This document shows positions 12,771 through 25,186 of a stretch of DNA of 64,000 nucleotides, piece by piece. The DNA is from Cristatella mucedo (lineage: Eukaryota; Bryozoa; Phylactolaemata; Cristatellidae). How positions within the stretch are numbered: the first letter of the stretch is position 1; each line of letters opens with the position of its first letter. The translations under genes and the position numbers were made by a program. Below the pieces are notes generated by a model that was given only the letters and a program-made list of their open reading frames with translations, made no database searches and was not told the DNA's origin. Location: positions 3,048,501-3,112,500 of the forward strand of contig WPIO01000025.1 in the NCBI GenBank assembly GCA_009760855.2, written 5' to 3'.

Positions 12771-12902
12771 AATTAAGTTGCATAGCGCCCTAAGAGAACT
12801 TAATCTCTATTCAGGCGCTTCACATATGTCACAGGGCTCGAGGCAACGACCTTGGCTAGACCTTGGTCGGGACGAGCACCTTAACCACAGGGCCAAACCA
12901 GA
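12771..12902 (-). mobile_element. SINE-1 copy
   Basis: On the minus strand this reads TTTGGCCCTGTGGTTAAGG (A box), then CCTCGAGCCCTGTG (B-box region), then GTGAAGCGCCTGAAT and TTAAGTTCTCTTAGGGCGCT (LINE-type terminal hairpin), ending in TTAATTATATAT. It is one of the best-preserved SINE-1 copies in the window and is useful for defining the consensus. Confidence 0.85.
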
Positions 12903-12904
12903 GA

Positions 12905-14700
12905 TCTGTTGGGGTGATATCTAAGGGCTAGTAGCCTATTTAGCCGGCACGGCAAATGCAGCAAATGCAAGTTCAATAGCTACAGGCATGAAGGATAAGA
13001 TAGAGAAGAAGGGCAGGACTATATGAATTACCTTCCGCTAGGAAAGGCGGTGAAAAGATGGTGTCCCTAGTCCATTCTATCGTAACTACTTGTAATTTTC
13101 AGAAACGTAGTGTCAGAAAGTCGAAATTGCGATCGCTGAACTGTATGCTTGCTTGTGCGGGTTAAGAATGTCGTCTCTAGTATACATTAACGCTGAGGCA
13201 CTATTGATCTGTGATTCCCGTACTTCTTTACAAAATTTTGACGTAGCCTATACACCAAAAGGATCGTATAGCTTGATCGAGAGTTATTGCAAGGAGGGAG
13301 ATTAGGTAGCTGGCTGCATCCGGGAATTGGCTGCATGTAATTAAGCAGGGCGGCAAGAATCCGGAATTACTTGCAGTGAGCGATGTTTGGCTGCGAGTAT
13401 CCGCAAAGGAGCACATGGACCGAGCGTTTCCATCGATTTGGAATACTGCCACAGGTAGCAGCGGCAAGAAAATATGATCCAAAGTGACCAAGAACCAGTC
13501 GCGTCGTTTGGCTAAGCAGCGAGTGTCGCGAAAACCAGAGCCGCCTTGAAGCACTGGAATGAAATTGTATAATATCATCGCAGTTTACTGAAAGCTGCCG
13601 AGCTGCGCATAACTTTGAACGGAAGCTCCTTCAAAGCGGCAATCCTTGTATTGCATATCGATCTTAAATGATGTTGCATCCCCTTTCACGGATAGCTTTA
13701 CCAATTCCGCTGGAAACTTTGGTCAGCATATTTTTGTAGGCCATCTGTCCAAGACAGAGCTCTGCTGTGCCTCCGACACCTTCTTCCTCTTCACTAGGTC
13801 AGACGCAGTCTGCTGCATGCCGAATGGAAGCTGAGAGCCTCTGAGGCTTCCCGCACCCAAGGAGTGCCTCTCAGGTGCGTAGAAACCGTTTATTCCCGAT
13901 GGTTTTGTGTGACTAATACGGAGATTCGCTCATTCCGTTAGTTACATAATTGGACATTAAGTTGTATAGATACTAATTAGATACTGTCTGAATAAATTCA
14001 CGTGCATGAACATGCCGTGCACATTCAAATTTATGTGCACGAGTGTAAATATAGCTTCATGTGCAATCTTGGACACACTGCGCCAACTATTGCGTCAGCT
14101 CGGTCTCGCGAGCAATGAAGTCATTTTCGAGGCATCACTGGAATTGTGTCCAGCCCAGAGTACTTTTAATACAAGCGCAAAGCGGGACAGTGGTCTGCGG
14201 GACAGCGTAAGTTGATAAAATACGAGCCTTATTGCAGAAAGGATTCGAACCGGTACATCAGCTTGCAGAATCCGCGACATTCTTTCTATTGGGTACTCAT
14301 TTTGCCTAACAATAGCAATTAATCAACGGATCTACAAAAAAGCTATGCTCGATGTTACCATTGACAGTTGACTATCCACACTACACTACCCGGTAACCCG
14401 AGTAACTTCTAAACGTTCTCAAAGAGCAATATCTTGCACTTAAGCCAGGGTCACAGCCATTACTGGAAAGCTCGACCATGGGTACACTTTGAAGCAAACT
14501 TGCTAATCCTTGACCTTATAGGTCACTCGAACAATGTTTTTGTCAAAGGCAACATGTCTGGGACATGCGGCGTTCGGATTTAGATTGACTGTGCCAATCA
14601 TTCTTGATTTTTCTTGAAAACCCCATCAACCATGGAGACGATATTCATGTCAATTGCAGCTCACTGAGCTGGGCGTGGAACTTGTGCAGGTGCTGCTTAG
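12905..14700. other. No recognisable gene
   Basis: A 116-residue minus-strand frame at 13,228-13,578 contains a DTRSQ stretch after a hydrophobic segment. It faintly recalls a retropepsin but is too weak to call. The rest (13,646-13,834 plus, 14,006-14,215 plus) gives no family resemblance. Confidence 0.4.
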
Positions 14701-14705
14701 TAATT

Positions 14706-14795
14706 TACTTATAATAATAATACTTCATTTACATAGGACCCCGAGAACCAAGTCTCTATCCCAACGCTTTACAACTCGCTGCTAGAGAAGCAAGA
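14706..14795 (-). mobile_element. L2-like LINE 3' terminal hairpin and (ATT)n tail
   Basis: The minus strand reads GTAAAGCGTTGGGATAGAGA, then GGTTCTCGGGGTCCTATGTAAATG and an (ATT)n tail. The same hairpin plan as LINE-A is diverged, with a tail of the classic L2 form (CCTATGTAAATG). Only the last 90 bases are present, so this is either a very short 5'-truncated insertion or a SINE remnant. Confidence 0.7.
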
Positions 14796-14799
14796 GTCA

Positions 14800-17700
14800 T
14801 CATATCACCAAGAGTTAAAATTAAAAGCAAGGTATTATCGTAGGTAAAATCATACAATTATAATTTTTAGTAAAGCATACAGGCACACGCAAAAGACTCT
14901 GAGGGCCTGTAATTAATGCAACCAATGGCTAATCCCGCGGTCCCAGTGGAACACATTACTTTGTAGGCTGTGAGCTGCCACCACTGCTTGGCAGTCATGC
15001 CGACAAGAGTATTCGTCCTGGAAAGCACCACTTAACGGTCATTGACTGTCTTGTTTCAGGCAGCAAACCAGTAGATGGCATCTGCTGATTAATATATTTT
15101 GGCTTGTCTGTTGAGTCCTTTTAGTGCCCTTGCCCAAAGATCAGTAGATCCATGACGCACCTACTGAAAAGAAAAGTACACTGGGACGCAGGGAACATTA
15201 ACATAAGCGGAAACATTCGACGGCAGCTGAGATTTGAATAGTGCAAAGTCAATGTCGGCGGTCGCAGGAGCTCAAAGTGAGTTCTAGACTTTGGGTCTAT
15301 ACAGATAAGACCTATAAAACAGGTCTTTAAAAATAGCAGATAGTGGTTTTCTTACAAATAAATTTCTTTTGTATGTGATCGTCAGAAATGCAATTCTAAA
15401 TTGCAACCCGTTTTGAAATTAGTAATGAGAGAGCTTTGTCAGACAAATAAAAAGCACTAATTAACATAAAATCAAGAAACTAGCGAGAATTGATCAAATA
15501 CAATCGTAGTTTCTGATAAGATACATCAGGCGAAAAGATTTTGGCAGAAACTTGCGAAATACGCAGTCCAGCTGATTTGCCATATCGGAGACGTTTGCAT
15601 GCTCCTGGTGGATCGTACGCATAGCAACTATTTGGAGGTTTTCATTTTTTCCTATGTATCTGCATTCATTAAAGAAGAATTTTCTTATCAAGATTCGTTG
15701 AATAAATAGCGATTCAGGGTGAGTGCTAAAATCGTGTTCTACCCTAGGCTAACTTTTAATATTGCGCCATAGTATCTTGCTAGCATTGTTATATTTCTCT
15801 ACTAGTGGCCTGGATCTGGGTAATTCGACTCAACTGCAGGCGCTGTGAATGTGTCGCAGCTCTGTCGGTTTGAGGCCGCTGTCACTGACGCTATTGCTGC
15901 GAGATCTTTACTAGCCACCAGCCTTGGGCACCACGATTCAAGTCGGATCAATTTTGATTGGTCTGATTATATCAGGATAAGATCAGGTCAAGGTCGGAGT
16001 AAGGTGAGGCCATCGCTCATCGAGCTAATGCGAACACCGAGTCATTTGCTGCCGCAAGCTTTATGTAAGTTTCAAGAGCTTCTTTGCCCTCTTGTAAGAC
16101 AAATTTGGCTTGTATATGCGTAAAAGTACACGGCTACATTTGACACAGATTAAACAAACACTCCCTTGAAATGCATAAACACTGATGGGATGGTTGTCAT
16201 CTACCGGCCGGCGTAAATCCCAGCTTCTTTTAATGGTCATCGCGTAAACTTGAGATTTGCTGTTGTTTACAGTGCTGTACTTGCGAAGTTCATGTTAAAG
16301 CTGGCATTCCCTACGTGCCCTCGATGATTCCAAGGAAACACGTGGCAGCTCTCGGAGAGAGGCTGACGCGTGCTTTTCTTGGGACAAAAATAAAGCATTG
16401 CAGGATGTGCAGTTACAACACCATTAAGCACGAAGACCACGCCCGAAGGCTTGCCAGAACAAGCGTGGCCGTGGGCTCTAGCCAGCTAATTTAATTAGTA
16501 ATTAGTTCGAATCAGCCAGTATCCTTTTTATGGAGACGCAGTAGACGTAAGTCGCTGGCACGAAGGAGGACGCCAGTAAAGGAGTGCTCGGCCAAAGCAA
16601 ACACAATGCCAGAGGCATGATTGAACAGCAGATTCACGCATTTAACTTCGCCCTTCGAGTGAGCAGCGACCTTCACGACCTTCGGTTGCTGCCAGCAGAC
16701 AATGCTGCTCAGACTTTCAATAGGAGTCTCAATTACTTCTTTGAAACGGTCGAATTTGTCGCCCAACAGCCAGGTTGCAGACTGACTCATCTGGTTCTCA
16801 GCGATTTAGTCACCTAAAGCAGTAAAATTTGCCGCTCGAGGCAAATACAAAGTAAAAAGTACAAAAGTACAAAATTTCAAAAAAAGTACAAAAAAAGTAG
16901 CGCACTAGCAGCTTCATTCCCGTGCGACTACGCGGAGAATCAAAGAGCACTGAAGCAAATATCTATATATAGCCTGTACGCCGTGAATAAGTCTGACGGT
17001 TTCGCGATTATATTCTTGCTCTAAATCCTTCAGCAGGAATCGTAAGCAGGAATCGAGGGCAAGGTCGTCAATAGATGGAGGCGAGACAGAAAATGACTGG
17101 CTAGGTCTATGGTCTATGATTTATTAGGCTCTTCGTAATCGCAATCTGTAAACACAAATGAACTCGAGTTACTCTCATAATCTAGGCCAAATAGCAGGCT
17201 GGCGTTTCGCAACCGTCCACCAATCCGCCTTTTCGTCGTCAACGTATATTCCTATGTGTTCTTTTTAGGGGAAACGTCACAGAAAAATAGAATGCGCAGC
17301 CTGGAACACTGCTAATTTTAACCAATAAATAAAGAATTTGAAATTTTATAACTTCTAAGCATAGCTTTCATTCTTTAAGCCTAAACTTGTTGTATTTGCC
17401 ATGCTAGACTCACTGAGAGACGGAACGGATTCGCAGTAATAGGAATCGCCTGATCAGGGTATGGTCTGGCTGGTTACAGGAAAATTACAAGAGTCTGATA
17501 GATTATTTCTTAGAATTTTGTACGCTAGGAGAGTACATATTTTTATAAGCTACCTACATACTCCGGTGGAGTGGGTACACTTTATTTCCAGTATATTGTT
17601 TTGCCTCGCATTTTGATAGCTTTAGTCTGAGTTACTGGCTCCACCCTACCGTCGTAGGCTAACTGAGGAAGACTTAAAATTCTTATACATATTCCGTACA

Positions 17701-18110
17701 GTGCGTGTCCAATACAAATAGTTTTTGATAAGTGCAGGTATTAATTTTTCTTAACCTGTACCTTTTATAGTCAGTACGTGCATTCAGCTCCAAAAAAATT
17801 ATCGCAGTATGGCCGACGATGCCTTGGCGGCTACTACATGGGGTGAATATTTGAATTTTCTTTGATGTCAATTATGTAAGAGCTGCGAATAGAATGCGAG
17901 AATTTCTATTAAAAGCGAAAGAACAGACGCACATGACACTAGTTCTAAGAAGTTTAAAAGGATGTCACCCACCTTGACTCCGTATAACCTCTCTTATTCA
18001 CTACGGCATGAAAGCCGCAAGCTTCATTGTTGTCTGCTCTAGTGTACTGGTCCACAGTGCCTGGATTTTTAAGAACAGTTCAGTAGCTGAGAGCGGCCGA
18101 TCGCGGCGAA
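14800..18110. other. No recognisable gene in 3.3 kb
   Basis: Two overlapping 77-92-residue frames at 16,512-16,817 on opposite strands are the longest open stretches. Neither shows a family motif. No LINE or SINE tails and no tRNA-like folds were seen. It may be ordinary intergenic sequence or repeats too old to read by eye. Confidence 0.45.
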
Positions 18111-18119
18111 GTAGCCGCC

Positions 18120-18950
18120 GGTGTATATCTTATCGCAAATGTTTAACTTGGGTTAAGATCGGGAGATCATAAAAATCGTGGCGCCACTGCAGCGACAGCA
18201 CAGCGGATTTGGCAAGGAAGTGTTTTGCCGACCTGGCAGTGTGCTCGGGGCTATTGTCTTGCTGCCAAATGTACGTATTTCCCAGGTAGTCTACTGGCGC
18301 CAGGCTGTCCGACTTCCTGGAACACTCTATTTTACATGTGTCGGTCCATCGTACTCTCAATACGATGCCAGCGCTCTAGCCGCTTTCGAAGAAAATCAAT
18401 GTGCAAACCGCGTGGCCACCGTTTGCCATCGAATCTCACGGGCGGCTGGCTTCAAGCACTCAGCGCAGTGTGCTTCAGTTGGCTAGCCCTTATTCTCCGC
18501 TTGCAATCGCCAAACTGCACGCCAACTTGCTGTCGTCGGTTCGAAAAATGCCGCTACTCTAATTGTTCCAATGTCGAGTGGGAGTGGTCGTAAATCGCAC
18601 CAAACGGCCCGCGTTATGCTTGCAAGTGAGAGCAGAGGCTGGCGATTTGCCACACGTAGGGAGATTCAAGTGTTAGCTAGCCTTCTGCTTACCGTTTTTT
18701 GGCTAATCTCTGTTTTCGTGGCTTCTTTAAATTACCTTGCCAGGTCTCAAAGAGTAGCTCTTTTTCCTCTTCTCGAGCTAAACCTTTTTGATTGTCATCC
18801 GACTGCCGATTGCATTCGTTTTTTGAGGCCCACTAGGTCCTGCCATCCGAGCTACCATAATGCTCTCAGAGTGTTTTTTCAGATTACAGCGAACACTATA
18901 ACTGTCGCTAGTCTGTAGCTTCCGCCAAATCTCCCGGCGTTGCTCTAGCC
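18120..18950 (-). pseudogene. Tc1/mariner-type transposase fragment
   Basis: The minus strand carries YIWQQDNSPEHTARSAKHF, the second catalytic block of Tc1-like transposases (usual form FQQDNxPxHTAxxxxxwl), followed by a tryptophan-ending segment. Upstream near 18,480-18,410 is a WGG/FFESG-like stretch. Near 18,710-18,640 is a segment resembling the helix-turn-helix region (SQKTVSRRL...RVANRQPLLS). The order, from DNA-binding half to catalytic half, is right for a Tc1 transposase of about 340 residues. Several frameshifts and stops interrupt it, and the last catalytic block (SPDLNPIE) is not found after 18,120. Terminal inverted repeats were not identified. It is a dead DNA transposon. Confidence 0.7.
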
Positions 18951-18954
18951 TACT

Positions 18955-19910
18955 GATGCGAGGCTATCAGTAACCCTTCGACGTCGTGATTGCAATATTT
19001 AACCTCGGCATTTAACGGTTGCACGTGGCACATCCAAAAGTGATAGCACTCGGCGACCGTAAGTTCTACCTGCGCCTCACATTCACTCACCAAGAATACG
19101 ATGGATGCAAAGTAATCATGTAGCAGCTGAGGAAACTGCGATGGGATAAATATTTAAACATGGTGAATCTGCCGGCGTAGCAGAGTGGGTTTGATAAACT
19201 TTACTTCAACCTAGCTATTAGCCTTAAAGCTGCTCAATCCGATTCACCAAGGCAACTGATAGCACGATGCAGTCACTGGTGGCACCACAACCACGATTGG
19301 CGAAAGGAAAGCCCACAACATGACAGTCAGAGGGTGCGAGGATTTTTATGTTGAATATAGTTTTCACAATCAGAATGCACACAGTTTAAACTATGTAATG
19401 ACAAAAAACTGATAGAGCGACTGCAGGAGAACTAGCAAAACCGTCACTGGACCAAATGTAATTTTATCGGACCTGCAAAGAGATGAATAATGTAGAGTAT
19501 TTCGTCCCCCTCCCGCTTCCGCTTCCGGGGTCGGAGCCAGACTGCAGCAGTAATGACCGACCTTTAATCATCAAACACGAAGGTACCTGACTGCCTTGAC
19601 CCTGAGTGTACCGATGTAATGCCACAATACGCTCTTATCATTTTCATTGAAGATGCTACCTGAATTTACATAGTTACGGAGCCGTACTTGTGTGTTTGAT
19701 GGCCCATGACCGAGTATGCTTTGATATCGTAGTCTGAGGATCTGAGAGTTGGTTTGTGACTTCACCACTTCATTGATCCGGAGCCACGATTGTAGCTGGT
19801 GCTTTTCGACATACACTGACTGTTCAACGGATAAAGGATCGGATTCGTATTGCATGTAGTGGATAATCTGTAACTTCTAGGCTGTCCTCAGCCAAGGCGA
19901 GCTAGGTCAC
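18955..19910. other. No recognisable feature
   Basis: A 94-residue minus-strand frame at 19,571-19,855 has no motif I recognise. No repeats seen. Confidence 0.45.
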
Positions 19911-19914
19911 TGCA

Positions 19915-20345
19915 GCTGTCTTTGAACATGGCTGCAAGGCTAGTTTTCAAATCCCAGAGGCTTGGCCACGTGTCTCGTTTGCTAAAAGATCTAGGATGGC
20001 TGCTGGTTGATCAACGGATACAGAGCAGAGTTCTTACGCTGACCCACATGGCCCACCACGGCCTGTCTCCTCCAAACGTATCTGAGCTGCTGCAATAGTT
20101 GTAGCCTCCTCGTGCCCTTAGATCCTGTCAGGACGATAAATTAGCTGTTCTATTCTTCTATTCTTCCACTTAAGGACCGTTGGCGTCAGAAAACTTTGCT
20201 CTGCAGGTCCTAGACTGTGGAACTCACTTCCACGATTCTTAGGCAACGACAAATACTCTCCCTCTGCAGACTACGGCACAACCTTTTAGAGGTCTTAAGC
20301 TGCTACTTCCATATTACTCACTACCTCAACTGCTCTGTTGACTCT
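19915..20345 (+). mobile_element. Second LINE family (CR1/L2-like), C-terminal fragment
   Basis: Plus-strand translation gives ARLVFKSQRLGHVSRLLKDL, then GWLLVDQRIQSRVLTLTHMA and HHGLSPPNVSELL. This is the same domain as ARLVCRERRSCHITPLLADL...HWLPVRQRIDFKVLSLTF...APAYLSDLL of LINE-A but from a clearly different family (closer to the ARLIFKTRKFDHISPLLKSLHWLPV type). A diverged WNSLP block follows near 20,215 and the pattern continues to about 20,340, with stops at several points. No hairpin or microsatellite tail follows, so the 3' end is lost or unrecognised. Confidence 0.72.
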
Positions 20346-20349
20346 GATA

Positions 20350-21800
20350 TGCTTCCCAATTTGTCTTTTTTGCGTGAGATGAAGTCTGTTGGTTACCGAA
20401 TGCGTACCGAAAGCCACTCAGGTTATGAGTGTGCTATACAAACTTTCCTGCGTCACACACACATACAGACGAAGATTCATATACGCATATTTATTTTCCA
20501 TCAGCTATGTTATCCTAATGTGAATGCTGTTCTTCAGTTTTCGGTTGTTGCCGTTCTTTAAAAAAGTACATAGTGGTAATAGGGTAGCGAAAAAAATCTT
20601 ACCTTATCACATTTGAGTAGATACGTTACGTCACTGACCTGGCTCATGGGCCTCTCCAGTGAGTGTGAAGTTTGGCGTCGAGGCCAGAGGATTTTTGATA
20701 GTCCTGCCGGCGCGCTTTCTCTCCCTCGTCACAAAGCACAAAGCGCAAACAGAACCGCCCAGCTGCGAGGTCAATACCACTAGAGGTAAGATATGGCCGA
20801 CACTGCACCCATCGTGTCATGCTGTTATGACAATGGACACTTTCCTTCCACTGCTTAGGCCAAGCAGACACCCATTTCTCCGCATGCCGTGTGTCCGACT
20901 GAAACCATTTTTTGACTTCCTCTTACGCTGGCAGAATTAATAGTCAGCAATCTGAATGCGTATTATTATGCAGCAAGGAGCATACTCAATAAAAATTCGT
21001 TGCATGCCTGGAGGTGTTGTGTGCAAAGCACACATTAGAAACCCACAAATCGCAGTCCTTTTGGTCCTGAACAGCAAGTAGTCATGGCAGGTTGCCAATG
21101 GTTCTGCTCGACGCCCCATTATTGGTAAAGCAGGCAACAACGGAGCACACCTTACCAACATGTAATAGTCAGAAGACCTCGTGCAGTAGTCTCAAACTCC
21201 GCATAATCCTCACTGCATCGTCTGTTTGGAAAGTTATGGACGACCGCAAAGGTTTGGACCAAGGCTTAGGAACCGGCTCTGTGAGCTGGTTCGGTAGGTG
21301 AACTTCGATGATGGACTTTGAGAAATAGTCGTACACTAGGAAACGATGAATATTTCCGGCTTAAGTTTTCAAAAAGTTGCTCTTTGGGTATCCATGAACA
21401 ATCCCAAATAGCTTGCTCGGTGTCGGGATCTGACCGAATTGAGCCATTACCTTCCGAGCTGGCGGTCTGTTGTCATGACGCGTCGTACAAGACAAAATCC
21501 AATCATAAACGTTTCTATTAATCCATAATCAGAAGAGCCACTCAAAATAATCGAGATATTTTTCTTATTAGTACTGTGCCTTTTGGCTGGATTATCACGA
21601 ATAGGTCTCGAAGTAATTCGCCGAGGTGTTCACGCCGTAGTGACTCGGGTGCCGTTTACTGTTAGCAGTTTTGTTGCTTCGTCCACTGCTACTCCAGACA
21701 AATCGCCTTTAAAACACCCAGCACAAGGCTTTCTTTTTCTGAGCTTCAAACTTATATCGAGTAAATCAGAATTCTGAGCTTTTTTCTAGTAAAAATCCAC
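20350..21800. other. Unassigned; may include the rest of the minus-strand gypsy fossil
   Basis: By position this is where integrase would lie after the reverse transcriptase and RNase H of the fossil at 21,800-22,850. I could not find a zinc-binding or DDE block that I trust, so it is left unassigned. Confidence 0.35.
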
Positions 21801-22850
21801 ACTGCCCATTTGTAGCTGTGACGTGATCGGGCGGCCTTCGTAAAGCGTCGGCAACAACGTTTGCTAGGTATGTGGAGTCGAGCTAATCCAGATTGTGGGT
21901 CAAAGGTCAGATGCAGCCTGTGGTTACCATTGTGTTCTTTACATGAAGCAACCAATCGACTGCCGCGCGGTCAGCGTAAAGAATGAGCCTACTGCCTAAA
22001 CATTGGAAATGCTATACGTCCTCAGCCTGTACAACTGTAAGTCTCTTTAGCTCGATTGCCGAGTGACTTACAGTGTACTAGACTTAGTGGCATTTATCTT
22101 CGTCATCTAAATGCGACCATTTAGCACTCATTTTACCTCTCAGCAAAGCTATTCCCTACCGAGACTGCATCACGTGTGACGACGAATGGAAGGTCTGGAT
22201 CGAGGAGCCTCAGACACCACATCATCGATGAGTAGCTTGTTGAGTCTTTTGAGTGCTGATGTGGCCAGGGATGAGCTTTCAATAAAAACAGAGAGTCCCT
22301 GGGAACCTGATTAGGTCACCGGCATGATTAGGTATGAGCCAATTTCAAATCTGAAACTCCTTTTCGCATTCGTCCAATGACTTTTTGGAGATCTATGTGC
22401 TCCAGAAAGGTAACATTTTGCTAGACAATTCAACCCTTTTTGCCCAAAAGCTTAAATACAGATGACCTAAACAAGCTCAGAAATAGACCATGGTGGGCAA
22501 GATAGTCTTCTCAAGTTTCGCGAAAGCGAATAAATATTTTGATGTATGCCAGAACATCTTATGTTTCAAGCGCATGGAAAAGATTGACACCCAAGCCGAC
22601 TGTAATGTCCCCGTGTCATCGGCGAGTCCATAAGGCGTACGACAGTACTGGTATAGGCCATAGGGTGGTGCAAATACCGTTTTTGGTCTATCCGCTTCAG
22701 CAAACTGAATTGCATGTAACTGGATGTCATATCGAGTATGGCAAAAAACATGGCTTTGTAACGCCGACCAAGCATCTCCATAAGCTTTCACTGTGGATAG
22801 CTGTCGCCTCATAGCGACCTTTTTAAGTTTTTAATAATCGAAGCAACTTC
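21800..22850 (-). mobile_element. Ty3/gypsy LTR-retrotransposon fossil (RT and RNase H region)
   Basis: The minus strand carries a reverse transcriptase stretch with the gypsy-type sequence EADRPKTVFAPPYGLYQY followed by an RxPYGL block, near 22,700-22,600. Farther along, a stretch of the form LLDPDLPFVVTRDAVSVG matches the start of the gypsy RNase H domain. Near 21,850-22,000 is the region that normally follows, before integrase. Domain order is correct for a gypsy pol on the minus strand. No LTRs were recognised and the outer limits are uncertain. It is broken in many places and is a fossil, probably fairly old. It could be a different copy of the same family as the plus-strand fossil at 24,480-26,130, or the two could be parts of one rearranged locus. 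Confidence 0.72.
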
Positions 22851-22859
22851 AAAGTCACT

Positions 22860-24050
22860 CCAGAGGCCATCAACGGTAATTAATAAAAAATGACAGCCAA
22901 GGACTTGTAGTTCTTTCGAAAATTTCACCGTCTAGCATTTCAACTTACTTCTCCAGGAATAGAGGATGCAGAACGAGTGAAATACATCTTGGGTTTGTTG
23001 AATCACCACTGCTTGTGGATGCGGCTGAAAGTAGTGCTTAATTTGAGTATACATTTCTGAATACCTTTAGCTTCTGGAAAATAGTTGGCAACAATACATT
23101 GGAAAATTGGTCAGCTGCTGCATATGCTTTCCTAGAAAATTGTATGCTGACGTACTCCCAGTAAGTTTGTACAGCCTTTTCGAGAGGTTACCCCTGCCTT
23201 CTAAGTGAATTGATTCTGAAACCGGTTAAGTATGCCCAATTGACTGATTGAAATAAGGGCATCAATATGTCTCCAATGCTAGCTGCTGTCATCCAAAATA
23301 TATTTCAACTCTGTACGATCGTTATCGTTCTTCTAATAGGTAGGACGTTTGGCAGATTAGATCTTTTAAACGAACATTCGTAGCGAGCGTCAGGGCTTTA
23401 CTGCAGCTGTATCATCCCATGGTTTTTACAGAGAAAAACTGATGTTTCCCGACGAGAGCGATCCGCACATTTTATTAAATAAAGTCTTCGCGTCTAGTTG
23501 AGCATGAGAGCTTACTGCCTCAGGACTCGCTTCCCTGAGTCATTGTGACACGCCACTCACGGAAGTACTGGTCAAGGAAGAATACGCGTAGCCATCTTTT
23601 CTCGTGACAGAAGCTTGACTGAAGTGCGACGGAAGGTCGGACTTTCCCGCTCTAAATAGTAGAGATGCGCTACGGCCACAATCGATGGGATGGAGATACA
23701 CTGGACGCTATTAGGGAAGGTGTAGAATGTACCCGCAGGTATGTTGATGTTGACGTTGGATGCCATCTTTGGCAAATTTGACGATTACTTCATATGTAGT
23801 GCGAAAATACATACAGTCGGACTATGTTTAACTGCTGCTGTCAATGACTGGGTGAGTCTACCGAGGCATTCGTAAGCGCAATACGATTCGGCTTCACACA
23901 CAGCGAATACGGGGCGGCGATTAACGATGAGTTGATATGATATCGCTTGGTTGAGGGTTTCTCGGACCTAAACTTTTGGAAACACTGCAAATAATTCATC
24001 TACTTTATCATAACTGTGGCTGTACAGAGGGAGCGTCAGACGAAGGCGGT
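22860..24050. other. No recognisable feature
   Basis: This could hold the gag/protease side of the minus-strand gypsy fossil by position, but no motif was seen. A 67-residue minus-strand frame at 23,572-23,775 has no family resemblance. Confidence 0.4.
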
Positions 24051-24056
24051 GAAGTC

Positions 24057-24405
24057 ACAATTGGCCAAGTGGTAAAGGTGCTCGCCCAGACCAAGATCTA
24101 GCCGAGGTCGTAATAATAATAATAATAATGTACTTGATAAAGCGCCCTCAGAGAACTTAATCTCTTTCTAGGCGCTTTACATTTGCTGCAAAGGAAAATG
24201 CAATTGAATGGTAAGTAAAATCATGCTTGAAAAACAAACAAAATGAATAAGTGTATATAATATAATATGTCGTAACTATGTAATAATATATAATAATAAT
24301 AATAATATCAATAACTAAGTAATATGTAATAATATGTCGTAAGCTTGAGCCCCGTGATATATGTAAAGCACCCGAATGAGATTCAGTTCTCTAAGGGTGT
24401 TATAC
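24057..24405 (+). mobile_element. SINE-1 copy split by a LINE-A insertion
   Basis: The head (TTGGCCAAGTGGTAAAGGTG A box, to GCCGAGGTCGTAA) occupies 24,057-24,113. The tail (GTCGTAAGCTTGAGCCCCGT, then the terminal hairpin with AAGCACC and GTTCTCTAAGGGTGTT) occupies 24,336-24,405. Removing the intervening LINE and one copy of the repeated GTCGTAA restores the SINE-1 pattern seen at 11.3 and 12.8 kb. The SINE is therefore older than the LINE inside it. Confidence 0.82.
24111..24335 (-). mobile_element. LINE-A 3' end inserted in SINE-1
   Basis: An (ATT)n tail and the LINE-A terminal hairpin (minus strand, GTAAAGCGCCTAGAAAGAGA) with about 60 bases of 3' untranslated region reach 24,250. A low-complexity ATAATATGT-rich filler of about 85 bases follows before the SINE resumes. 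The 7-base GTCGTAA at 24,107-24,113 and 24,336-24,342 is a good target-site duplication candidate. A third GTCGTAA sits inside the filler near 24,270, so the filler may be duplicated flank. Confidence 0.82.
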
Positions 24406-24479
24406 AAGCGAATTATATTATATTATTATATTAACTCTTCAACCCCCGGTTTCAGACGTCTCGGGGGTTCTTCAGCGAT

Positions 24480-25091
24480 CGCAGCCTGCCGGCTGTCCTG
24501 AGCCCTGCATGTCAGAGCTTGCAGCCGCATATACCGTAGAAGAGTTGTGCTGCCCAACGATAAAGAGGGTGCTAACAGCTGCCAGATTTGCAACTCGACT
24601 CCCATTCCTTGTCACTGGCTGCAGCTGGAATAACCACCGGAAGGATGGCCGCACCTCTGTGAGTTGCAAATCACGTGGCAAAGCGGATGCTACATTAAGG
24701 GAGGTCCTGGCAAAATCCGACGATGGGAATTACTCCATGGATGCCATTAAAACACCTGTAGCTGAGGAGTGCCAGTCGGTGAGGACATTAGCACGATGGC
24801 AAGCAGATCTGTTTGGGTATGGAACAACTATTCTAATTAAAAAGGTAGTGACGCTGATGTAACCGTCATTACGAAAGACGCATATGCCCGAATAATACCT
24901 CGTCTCGAGCCTAAAGCCGCACAACTACACAGTGTCGGCAACCGCCTGGCCTGTAAAGGCACGTTCAAAGCAAATTTAGAGCGGAATGAAACTATTTATC
25001 TGCTGCCAGTCTACATAGTACTTCGCCCTAAGGAGCCATCTTTCTGTTTCGAATGGTTTAATACTGTACGACGATCATATACTGTACGAAG

Positions 25092-25127
<36 letters not shown>

Positions 25128-25148
25128 CGTATCATATAATGTACGAAG

Positions 25149-25186
<38 letters not shown>

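Noticed and set aside
13228-13578. 116-residue minus-strand frame as a retropepsin fragment of an LTR element
   Set aside because: Only a short DTRSQ-like stretch after a hydrophobic segment is suggestive; flanking sequence shows no gag, reverse transcriptase or LTR.
16512-16817. Paired 92- and 77-residue opposite-strand frames as a small gene
   Set aside because: No motif, no repeat partner, and similar openness on both strands.
20640-21520. Integrase of the minus-strand gypsy fossil
   Set aside because: Expected by position, but I could not find a zinc-binding or DDE block that reads better than chance.
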